Below, in pieces: positions 1 to 5,578 of a DNA stretch of 6,094 bases; position 1 is the first letter of the stretch, and every line of letters begins with the position of its first letter. The position numbers and the translations under genes were made by a program. The stretch lies in assembly GCA_002763025.1 (NCBI GenBank), contig PCYG01000030.1:1-6094 (forward strand), in the 5' to 3' direction. This stretch comes from Candidatus Woesearchaeota archaeon CG10_big_fil_rev_8_21_14_0_10_32_24. Lineage in GTDB: Archaea; Nanobdellota; Nanobdellia; Woesearchaeales; GW2011-AR9. The notes below the pieces were generated by a model that was not told the DNA's origin, did not search any database, and was given only the letters and a program-made list of their open reading frames with translations.

Positions 1-10
1 AAAGAAAGAA
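1..10 (-). terminator. T-rich tract after the nucleotidyltransferase gene
   Basis: Read on the minus strand, the ten bases right after the TAA stop (positions 13-11) are TTCTTTCTTT. Archaeal transcription commonly ends at pyrimidine/T-rich tracts just past the stop codon, without a hairpin. The window ends here, so I cannot see whether the tract continues or whether another gene follows. Confidence 0.35.
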
Positions 11-1942
11 TTAATAATGCAACAAGACTTCTACATCTCGTCCAAAGATGTTTTTAAGATCTTCAAAGATTGCATCCTTGATAAAGACACGTTTCGAGAA
101 TTTCTTTTCCATTAAAGCTTTTTCTAATTCCTTAAAATCGCTTTTTTGTAATGGTCCTAAACCTCCATCTGTTTGAATATCTGCTTTTTCAATCTGCTGA
201 TCTTTTCCATCAATGTTATACATGATAAATGCAATGGTATCAAGTAAAATGATTTCACCAAATTTCTCCCCATATTTTACACGAATCTTTGCACGTTCCA
301 TTTCCTGGCCACGTTTTCGTTGGATGTATTCAATTAGGAATTTAATCATGACAGTCGCACTTTTTCGTGCATTTTCTATGTCAGTTTTATCAAGTTTCTT
401 TAAATCAAACTTCTTCTTTGCATCAAAGACTTCTTTAATGTCATGAGTAAATCGTGCAGGAATTTTTCCGGTTGTTACAAGTTCTTCTTCAAAGTGTTCT
501 AAGATTTTAAATTCTTGAATTTTTTTTATACCCTCAAGTTTTAAGACGTCTCTCGTTAAAGTAACAACTTCATCGTAAAGTAAGTTAATACTTTTTTCAT
601 TATGCATTTGTTCAATTTGTTTGAATAATTCATCAATCCGTTTCAAGAATTTTTCTGCATTTATGACAAGAGTATCTAATTCTTTTCCAGAAAGTTCTTT
701 CATAGTTCCATGTTCAATTTCTTTTCTAATTTGGACATTCCTTTTCAAAATGTTTACATATTCCTGTTCTAACATTTTTTCTTGTTTCACGAAAATTTTT
801 TCAAGAACTTCTGGTGTTTCCCGTGGCGTTGGAGGAGGTAAACCATACATCATGATTGCTGCTTGGGATGGTGTTAAAATTGCGTAATAGGTGTCTTCCA
901 TACCCATTTCTTTTAACTTACCTTTGATCCGTTTCAAACTTTGTTCTCCTGTGTTCATGAATAAATCAATCGCTTCACGAGATGGTTTGATTCTTCCCAT
1001 TCTTAGTAATTGTTTCCATGGCATAAAGATTCCACGATCGTAGAAAGGTACACCATCTCTCAATAATGTAAAGATGATTGGGTTTGCTTCTTTCAGTGAA
1101 TCCCAGAAGTCTGTAAGAATGTATACTTGGATATTTAACTTATTTTTAATGCCAGTCATTTCACCAGCTTCCATACCCATACCAATAATGATTGCACGTA
1201 ATTTATCTTTCAATTCAAGACGTGTCATTTTTTTAACGTCTGTGTCATCAATCACAATCCATACATCAATATCAGATGTAGGTGTTGCACGTCCCTGTGT
1301 TAAACTTCCTGCAAGTACGTAAGATAAAATATATTTCTCAAATTTCTTCAGAACCATGGTTTTATGAATCTCTGAAATTTTGATTGCAGCAAGCATTCCG
1401 GTATCATGGATTGGTGCACCAATAGAAATTAATTTGTTTAAGTCATATTTTGCATCATAGCAGTTTTGCCATAAATCAGTAAGTAAAATAGATTGCGGTT
1501 TGATGTTCTTATCAACTTCTTCACCAATTTTTGTAATAATTGTGGAGAATTTTTGATGTAATTCATCTTTCGTCATCTTTTTGGATGTTGTATCATCCAC
1601 AATCACAAGAAGATTAATATCATCTTTACTCGGCATATTTTGTTTTTTGCCTGTTTGTTTTTCTATGTCCTTAAATTCCTGTTCTCGCTTCTCAAAAGTT
1701 TTAGGATCTTCAGGGGGTAATAATGTAATACCAACAATATAATCTGCAAATTTCTCAAGAACTTTGTCTTTAAATTTGTCTAATTTATCTTTCAAATCTT
1801 TCAACTTTTGTTCCATTTCTGGAGGTAATTTAGGCCTATTAGGATTAGAAAGTTCTGTAGTTGTATCAACAGATTTTAAGGATGTAGGTTTGGATGTAGG
1901 TTTAGATGTTTTTTTCATTGTTTTTTTTGTTTTTTTTGCCAT
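11..1942 (-). CDS. Tandem nucleotidyltransferase-fold protein with C-terminal HEPN-like helical region
   Basis: The protein is 643 residues from the ATG at 1942; an in-frame ATG at 1963 would add seven residues. I prefer 1942 because a TATA box lies about 26 nt upstream, which fits a leaderless transcript. After a Lys/Thr/Ser-rich tail (1-35) come two related nucleotidyltransferase (MNT-fold) domains. Domain 2 (about 200-310) has the signature G212-S213, G217 and S223-D224-I-D226. Domain 1 (about 60-190) aligns with it through matching VIVDDT/IVIDDT, KKMT and TDLW/TDFW segments, but lacks the Gly-Ser pair, carries N110 in place of the second Asp, and has an insertion. The usual third carboxylate position appears to be Gln in both (Q150, Q272). 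A helical segment with PSQAA (358-362) and PPPTP (369-373) follows, then a Lys/Glu-rich helical stretch, then a HEPN-like helical region (about 473-545). The substrate is unknown. Nucleotidyl transfer to nucleic acid, protein or small molecule is possible, and loss of activity is also possible. It is divergent from the phosphoesterase gene. Confidence 0.85.
   Translation of the reverse strand: MAKKTKKTMKKTSKPTSKPTSLKSVDTTTELSNPNRPKLPPEMEQKLKDLKDKLDKFKDKVLEKFADYIVGITLLPPEDPKTFEKREQEFKDIEKQTGKKQNMPSKDDINLLVIVDDTTSKKMTKDELHQKFSTIITKIGEEVDKNIKPQSILLTDLWQNCYDAKYDLNKLISIGAPIHDTGMLAAIKISEIHKTMVLKKFEKYILSYVLAGSLTQGRATPTSDIDVWIVIDDTDVKKMTRLELKDKLRAIIIGMGMEAGEMTGIKNKLNIQVYILTDFWDSLKEANPIIFTLLRDGVPFYDRGIFMPWKQLLRMGRIKPSREAIDLFMNTGEQSLKRIKGKLKEMGMEDTYYAILTPSQAAIMMYGLPPPTPRETPEVLEKIFVKQEKMLEQEYVNILKRNVQIRKEIEHGTMKELSGKELDTLVINAEKFLKRIDELFKQIEQMHNEKSINLLYDEVVTLTRDVLKLEGIKKIQEFKILEHFEEELVTTGKIPARFTHDIKEVFDAKKKFDLKKLDKTDIENARKSATVMIKFLIEYIQRKRGQEMERAKIRVKYGEKFGEIILLDTIAFIMYNIDGKDQQIEKADIQTDGGLGPLQKSDFKELEKALMEKKFSKRVFIKDAIFEDLKNIFGRDVEVLLHY
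1880..1903. repeat. 12-bp tandem repeat, two copies, in the N-terminal tail
   Basis: GGATGTAGGTTT occurs twice without a gap (1880-1891 and 1892-1903), followed by a partial third copy (AGATGT). On the coding minus strand it encodes Lys-Pro-Thr-Ser repeated, inside the low-complexity basic tail of the nucleotidyltransferase-like protein. Twelve bases keep the frame, so copy-number change would only lengthen or shorten the tail. Confidence 0.8.
1921..1937 (-). repeat. Two A8 homopolymer tracts just after the start codon
   Basis: The plus strand has T8-G-T8 (1921-1928 and 1930-1937), so the coding strand reads two runs of eight A within codons 2-7 of the nucleotidyltransferase-like gene (Lys-Lys-Thr-Lys-Lys-Thr). 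Runs of this length are prone to polymerase slippage. Whether that matters here is unknown; it may simply be a Lys-rich tail in AT-rich DNA. Confidence 0.7.
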
Positions 1943-1963
1943 TTTTAGTCTCTTTTCCCTCAT

Positions 1964-1972
1964 TAATATAAG
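1964..1972 (-). promoter_or_regulatory. Archaeal TATA box for the nucleotidyltransferase-like gene
   Basis: The minus strand reads CTTATATTA here, centred about 26 nt upstream of the ATG at 1942. That spacing is typical of an archaeal TATA box feeding a leaderless transcript. No Shine-Dalgarno sequence sits at a workable distance from either candidate ATG: the GAGGG is about 14 nt upstream of 1942 and inside the alternative longer frame. The box therefore decides the start in favour of 1942. Confidence 0.6.
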
Positions 1973-2031
1973 TGCCTAAAGTTTATGTGAACAACAATAT
2001 TTTACCTGTTGAGACTTTTAAGACATCTGAT

Positions 2032-2041
2032 ATAGTATATA
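2032..2041. promoter_or_regulatory. TATA-like box, first copy of ATAGTATATA
   Basis: ATAGTATATA is repeated exactly at 2089-2098, 57 bp downstream. It could act as a TATA box on either strand because TATATA is palindromic. On the minus strand it would give a leader of about 65 nt before the nucleotidyltransferase-like gene. It could also be a repeated regulator site. The AT-rich setting makes chance occurrence plausible. Confidence 0.3.
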
Positions 2042-2088
2042 CCTTATAGAATTATAATTCTTTCGCCAACCGCTGAGACATTTTGGCC

Positions 2089-2100
2089 ATAGTATATAAA
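2089..2100 (+). promoter_or_regulatory. Second TATA box upstream of the phosphoesterase gene
   Basis: The sequence is ATAGTATATAAA, the second copy of a 10-bp repeat also at 2032-2041. It is a good archaeal TATA box by sequence. Transcription would be expected to start near 2122, giving the phosphoesterase mRNA a leader of about 185 nt, or a separate small RNA. The predicted start coincides with the first base of a hairpin at 2121-2136. Confidence 0.4.
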
Positions 2101-2120
2101 GAGAGTTATATTTTTGTCGC

Positions 2121-2136
2121 AGTTTGTTGCAAAACT
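2121..2136 (+). repeat. Short hairpin near a predicted transcription start
   Basis: AGTTTG (2121-2126) can pair with CAAAACT (2130-2136) with one bulged A and a three-base loop. It begins about 25 nt after the TATA box at 2089-2100, so it could form the 5' end of a long leader or small RNA. The stem is short and AT-rich, so its stability is doubtful. Confidence 0.3.
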
Positions 2137-2169
2137 ATTAAATTTCTTGAAATCATATACGGATAAATA

Positions 2170-2210
2170 GGACTATTTTGTCTCATTACAAAGGGAGGAT
2201 ATAATAGTCC
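2170..2210 (+). repeat. 8-bp inverted repeat enclosing an orphan GGGAGG
   Basis: GGACTATT (2170-2177) is the exact reverse complement of AATAGTCC (2203-2210), with 25 nt between them. The loop holds a strong Shine-Dalgarno-like GGGAGGAT (2193-2200) with no ATG, GTG or TTG at a suitable distance after it. A competing smaller pairing, TTTGT (2177-2181) with ACAAA (2188-2192), is possible. It could be a fold in a long leader RNA or a protein-binding site. Confidence 0.4.
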
Positions 2211-2252
2211 CGAGAGAGTAATAATTTAAACAAAACATTTATAAACTAAGGC

Positions 2253-2276
2253 ACTCTTTAACGTCTATTAAAGAGT
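2253..2276. promoter_or_regulatory. Operator-like inverted repeat abutting the TATA box
   Basis: ACTCTTTAA (2253-2261) and TTAAAGAGT (2268-2276) form a perfect 9-bp inverted repeat around a 6-bp spacer. The right arm runs into the TATA box and covers the place where TFB would bind its recognition element. Such a position suits a dimeric transcription factor that blocks or recruits the basal factors. Which protein binds is not evident in this window. Confidence 0.5.
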
Positions 2277-2284
2277 ATATATAA
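2275..2284 (+). promoter_or_regulatory. Archaeal TATA box for the metallophosphoesterase gene
   Basis: GTATATATAA is centred about 27 nt upstream of the ATG at 2307, predicting transcription to begin at or next to the start codon (leaderless). There is no Shine-Dalgarno sequence in the bases just before the ATG, which supports leaderless translation and this choice of start. Confidence 0.65.
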
Positions 2285-2306
2285 CGATTATAATTAACAG
2301 ATAAAA

Positions 2307-4694
2307 ATGGCAAGAATAGCTGTATTAACAGATTCGCATGGACCTGAGAATTTAGAGGTAATAGCGAAAGCGATGAGCAAACAAGGTGTTAATACAGGTA
2401 TGCATTTAGGAGATCATGCCTACAAATTAGCATCGGATATTACTGCAAATCAAACATCTCGTGCTGAACAGACATTAATTCAATTATTACAACCAACAGT
2501 AATTCATGAGGAAGCATTAGCAGGGGATTTTTCTGAAGCACAATTAAAAGAAGTCATAAAAACACATAATTATGGACGAGATATGTTAGATAAAGTTCAT
2601 GCAGCAGAATTAAAACAAACAGATTCTATATTCAAATCTTATGGCGTAACATTAGAAGCGGTCCTTGGGGGAAACCATGATCGTAATGGACGTGAAGGTT
2701 CTAAGTTACCTAAACCATTATCAGATACATTTGGTGACAGATTTTTAAATGGAACTGTAAGAGATGTTAAAGGTCATAAAGTTTTAGGTTTGTCAGGAGG
2801 AGGATCAAAACCTTCCCCTGCACAAGTTCTTGATGGCACAATGGCAGACGATGAATTACGTAATGTTAATCAATCTGCAAAATGGGGCAGACCGGTAGTA
2901 ACAGAAGAAACACTAGATATGTTAATCTCACACGTTCCTCCAACAATGGGAAAAGGAGAAAAACGGGAGAATGCAGTTGAACATTTAAAACAATATCTAT
3001 TTCAACGTCGTGAAGCGGGATTAAAAAGTCCAAAAGTAATTATGTCCGGCCACACACATACCAGAACAATTGTAAGTTATAATGAAGAATTAGACGCTTT
3101 ATGGGTTCAACCGGGGACAGCAGGATATAACCATAATAATGGAGATCATGGAAGTTTTGTTGTTGTAAATACTGATGATACAACTAAAGAAATTAAGTCC
3201 GTAGAAGAATATAGAATTTACAATAAGGATAATGGAACACAGGAAGTAGAACATTATGGAACCCATCGCGTAGATTTATCTCAAAAAAAATTAGAAGATC
3301 GTGTGAAATTTAAATCTGTAAAAAAAGTAGTGATTGATGGCCATAAAAGAGAATACAAAGATTTCCGAACAATGGATCTAAACCACAAATTATTGCAAGA
3401 AGGTATTACATTAGATTATGCAAAAATTAAAAGTGCTAAAAAGAAAGAAGAAACCTTGTTACATAATCTCTCATTATCACAAGTGTATACAGATAGAGTT
3501 AAAACAACTTTCAAAGACATAATTGACACGGAACGTCGTGAACTTTCCATTGAAAAAGGAGATGAAGAATCAAAAAATTCCGCGTTAAATGGCTTACGAA
3601 AAAATGTATATATGAAATTATCGGATTTAGCTGCAAAAATGTTTCATACAACATACGCAGAATTACACGACATTGATCCTACAATTGATGAACATATTCA
3701 TAGAGATAGTATGTTATTCCGAGCGTATGGTGTTAGAGAATATGACATTAACAGTTTAGTTACAATTGATAAAGCTACAAGGGTAGATGATTTCGCATAT
3801 AACTTTGGAAGCCAATTAATAGAAAAAGCGATGAAATCAACCTTGAAAGATTGGCAGAGTAAGATTTTATCAGGTCTAAGTGCACAAGATTTTCAAGCGA
3901 TGGCAGAACTTCACTTATCTCAGAAAGTAGAACGTAAATGGGATATTCGAAGTAGAGAAGAAGCATTACAATTTTGGGAAAAGTCAAACGAACAAGGTTT
4001 AATCACATCACAGAATGCATTAGAAACAGCAATGTATCAAGAGAAGAAAGGATACAAATCCAAAGAACGATCAGAAGATGACTTGTATAAATTACTTGGT
4101 GCAGAAGATATCCAACAACAATTTAAAAATATGCCTGACCCTAAAACTGTAGTTACAAAACAAGTACAAGATGCAATAGATCAAGGAGGATATCCAATAT
4201 TTTCAGATGATGAAGGAGACTATTGTATAGGAAAAGGTACCAAAAAAAGATTAAATGAAGTGCCTTTAAGAGATGGAATATCATTAGGAGACATTAGAGA
4301 TAAATTGCGTTATACCCCTATGAAATTAAAAGATGCTCTTGATCAAAAAAGAGCGGTTTTATTCAAAAAGGGAGGAGATGAGAAAACATATGTTGGACTT
4401 CCAGATGAACAAGGACAATTAACAGGATATATTCCTTTAAATAAAAGTGAAAAAATTGATTTAAATAATTATGAAGTCAGTGAGATTAATGCATCTGAAC
4501 AAGAACGACAACAATTGAGCCAAAAACAAATACAAGAATACTTACGAAGATTACAAGCACAACAAGGAAACCAACAATATCAAGATCCTCAGAATGATGT
4601 GACTCTCGGTGAAAGAAATCAACCCCAGAATACATTAGGTAGATCAAATGCTTCTGGTTCTGGTTATGCAAATACAGGTATGAGCGATTATTAA
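2307..4694 (+). CDS. Metallophosphoesterase with long uncharacterised C-terminal region
   Basis: The protein is 795 residues. The N-terminal part (1 to about 290) has the full calcineurin-like phosphoesterase set: D9-S-H11, G35-D36, G122-N123-H124-D125, H209 in an ISHVPP segment, and G248-H249-T-H251. These residues bind two metal ions, so phosphodiester or phosphomonoester hydrolysis is expected. The substrate cannot be told. About 85 residues separate GD from GNHD, longer than in small YfcE-type enzymes, which suggests an inserted helical segment. Residues 300-620 are charged, mostly helical in appearance and unrecognised. Residues 622-714 hold two similar units, each beginning DAIDQ or DALDQ. 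The last 65 residues are Gln/Asn/Ser-rich and probably disordered. There is no signal peptide or membrane segment, so it is likely cytoplasmic. The start is supported by the leaderless-type promoter. The gene is divergent from the nucleotidyltransferase-like gene, and its neighbours do not reveal a pathway. Confidence 0.9.
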   Translation: MARIAVLTDSHGPENLEVIAKAMSKQGVNTGMHLGDHAYKLASDITANQTSRAEQTLIQLLQPTVIHEEALAGDFSEAQLKEVIKTHNYGRDMLDKVHAAELKQTDSIFKSYGVTLEAVLGGNHDRNGREGSKLPKPLSDTFGDRFLNGTVRDVKGHKVLGLSGGGSKPSPAQVLDGTMADDELRNVNQSAKWGRPVVTEETLDMLISHVPPTMGKGEKRENAVEHLKQYLFQRREAGLKSPKVIMSGHTHTRTIVSYNEELDALWVQPGTAGYNHNNGDHGSFVVVNTDDTTKEIKSVEEYRIYNKDNGTQEVEHYGTHRVDLSQKKLEDRVKFKSVKKVVIDGHKREYKDFRTMDLNHKLLQEGITLDYAKIKSAKKKEETLLHNLSLSQVYTDRVKTTFKDIIDTERRELSIEKGDEESKNSALNGLRKNVYMKLSDLAAKMFHTTYAELHDIDPTIDEHIHRDSMLFRAYGVREYDINSLVTIDKATRVDDFAYNFGSQLIEKAMKSTLKDWQSKILSGLSAQDFQAMAELHLSQKVERKWDIRSREEALQFWEKSNEQGLITSQNALETAMYQEKKGYKSKERSEDDLYKLLGAEDIQQQFKNMPDPKTVVTKQVQDAIDQGGYPIFSDDEGDYCIGKGTKKRLNEVPLRDGISLGDIRDKLRYTPMKLKDALDQKRAVLFKKGGDEKTYVGLPDEQGQLTGYIPLNKSEKIDLNNYEVSEINASEQERQQLSQKQIQEYLRRLQAQQGNQQYQDPQNDVTLGERNQPQNTLGRSNASGSGYANTGMSDY

Positions 4695-4695
4695 T

Positions 4696-4750
4696 TGTTT
4701 GCGAATGGGTTTATACCCCGCTGCTTGCAGCGACTAATTAAGAGCAAACA
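4696..4750 (+). repeat. Branched fold-back with CTTG hairpin just after the phosphoesterase gene
   Basis: TGTTTGC (4696-4702) pairs with GCAAACA (4744-4750). Inside lie two further hairpins: GGGT-TTAT-ACCC (4707-4718) and CGCTG-CTTG-CAGCG (4719-4732). The predicted form is a three-way junction starting two bases after the stop codon. It is GC-rich against an AT-rich background. It may be part of an mRNA 3' end, a small RNA, or a REP-like palindrome left by a mobile element. Confidence 0.6.
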
Positions 4751-4751
4751 C

Positions 4752-4807
4752 CAAAAACCCAATATTAACCTAAACATGCCCCACAGCTTGCTGTGGTTGG
4801 GTTTTTG
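4752..4807 (+). terminator. Long nested hairpin ending in T5, possible terminator or REP-like element
   Basis: CAAAAACCCAA (4752-4762) and TTGGGTTTTTG (4797-4807) are an exact 11-bp inverted repeat. They enclose a second perfect hairpin, CCACAG-CTTG-CTGTGG (4781-4796). The right arm ends in T5, so on the plus strand it resembles an intrinsic terminator for the phosphoesterase gene. It shares the CCCC...GCTTGC core and CTTG loop, in the same orientation, with the hairpin at 4719-4732. That makes a pair of repeated palindromic elements an alternative reading. Confidence 0.55.
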
Positions 4808-4811
4808 ATTT

Positions 4812-4824
4812 AAAAAATAAAAAA
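4812..4824 (-). terminator. T-rich tract for the minus-strand operon
   Basis: On the minus strand this reads T6-A-T6, about 120 nt past the stop of the last minus-strand gene. Archaeal RNA polymerase ends transcription at such oligo-T runs. The remaining DNA between here and 4941 is AT-rich and holds no open frame of note. Confidence 0.4.
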
Positions 4825-4941
4825 TGGGTTAAATTATTGCATTGTCATATCTACGTTTAGTGATACTATTAAGACCTATGAAATTTTATTTGCATTTAAA
4901 GAATTAAAATATAATTTTATGGTAGATAATATTTTGGAAAA

Positions 4942-5574
4942 TTAATCCTTAGGTTGCCAGCCTTTCCACAGATTTTCATCTGGGCTTTCCTTTTCGTCTC
5001 TCACACCAAACTCCTCTGCAATTTGTTCAATTACATCTTTTTCTTTCACGACTTTCCCGGATTCAAATTTATAAGAATCAAGAAGCTTTTTTACTTTAGC
5101 ATAAATGTATGCTGTATCTCCACTAAGGTTTCCTTTAAATCCTGCATCTATAGAAAAGGTATAAAGATATTTATTAATCAGCCCTTTTACAAAATAGAGC
5201 CAGGGTTGTGTTATCCATCTCTCTTTATAATCGCCCAGCAACCACGAATCAAACATAATTTTAACATCTCCATTGAGAAATTTTCGTTTCATTCCATCAA
5301 TTACTTCAGTTGTTTCTGTGACTTTATCGAAAATGATTTTAATTTTAATCATAAAAGTCATGTAATGGGTTACTTCTTTGAATGGACGTAATTCCACATA
5401 AGATTGTTTACCTGCTTCTGCAACTAATTCTTCACTTCGCTTTTCTCGCTTTTGATAGTCTCTTTCCTTTAACGCTTGATTAATGACATGGAAAACATCA
5501 TCAGATCTAAAGATACCTTTATACAACAATTCCTTGTTGTTTACGACCAAATCCTTTTCATTATGTAATTGCAT
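4942..5574 (-). CDS. Uncharacterised protein, paralogue of the upstream gene product (210 aa)
   Basis: I do not recognise the family. The protein has 210 residues with no signal peptide or membrane segment. It aligns with the product of the upstream gene (5576-6088) along almost all of that protein. Shared features are an N-terminal [ND]LV.....LLY.G.F-like segment, GKQ (56-58), a [VM]-IKIK strand (75-79), G-D-V-K-I-M-F (102-108), W120 with P124, and a KY (135-136). Alternating strand-like and amphipathic segments suggest an alpha/beta fold. A charged tail of about 35 residues (from about 171), with an acidic stretch and ending WKGWQPKD, is absent from the paralogue. Its ATG lies one base after the stop of the upstream gene with no Shine-Dalgarno sequence, so the two are probably co-transcribed and translationally coupled. 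It runs convergent to the phosphoesterase gene. Confidence 0.8.
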   Translation of the reverse strand: MQLHNEKDLVVNNKELLYKGIFRSDDVFHVINQALKERDYQKREKRSEELVAEAGKQSYVELRPFKEVTHYMTFMIKIKIIFDKVTETTEVIDGMKRKFLNGDVKIMFDSWLLGDYKERWITQPWLYFVKGLINKYLYTFSIDAGFKGNLSGDTAYIYAKVKKLLDSYKFESGKVVKEKDVIEQIAEEFGVRDEKESPDENLWKGWQPKD

Positions 5575-5578
5575 TTTA
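5571..5578 (-). other. One-base gene junction implying translational coupling
   Basis: On the minus strand the junction reads TAA-A-ATG: the stop of the 170-residue gene, one base, then the start of the 210-residue gene. No Shine-Dalgarno sequence precedes the second ATG, so ribosomes ending the first frame probably restart on the second. Confidence 0.6.

Larger units (their letters stand above)
1973..2306. other. Divergent intergenic control region, no gene seen
   Basis: This region of about 330 bp separates the divergent nucleotidyltransferase-like and phosphoesterase genes. I found no open frame worth calling; the plus-strand ATG near 1984 is followed at once by TGA. It holds several TATA-like boxes and a series of short inverted repeats, listed separately. 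There is no tRNA- or rRNA-like sequence. Confidence 0.7.

Noticed and set aside
11..1942. Classical two-gene MNT-HEPN toxin-antitoxin system
   Set aside because: The nucleotidyltransferase and helical regions are one long polypeptide, the protein is far larger than MNT antitoxins, I see no HEPN R-x4-6-H motif, and there is no partner gene on the same strand in the window.
213..1979. Several short plus-strand open frames (60-90 codons) across this stretch
   Set aside because: All lie antisense to the nucleotidyltransferase-like gene, whose domain motifs and length make it the real coding frame. The frame ending at 1979 only mirrors its Lys-rich N-terminus.
1981..2100. Possible C/D box guide RNA (CTGA at 2027-2030 and 2073-2076)
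   Set aside because: The CTGA boxes have no convincing RTGATGA C box at the right distance, and CTGA alone is expected by chance.
3775..4671. Two minus-strand open frames of 60-70 codons
   Set aside because: They are antisense to the phosphoesterase gene, with compositions typical of shadow frames (Val/His-rich opposite Gln/Asn-rich codons) and no promoter or neighbour support.
4824..4935. Tiny open frames after ATG codons in the convergent intergenic region
   Set aside because: The frame at 4824 stops after two codons and the one near 4879 after nine, with no ribosome-binding sequence.
4954..5391. Open frame of 145 codons on the plus strand
   Set aside because: It lies fully antisense to the 210-residue gene, its translation is rich in Phe/Ile/Cys as expected for a complement of Lys/Glu-rich coding sequence, and the opposite frame has a clear paralogue next door.
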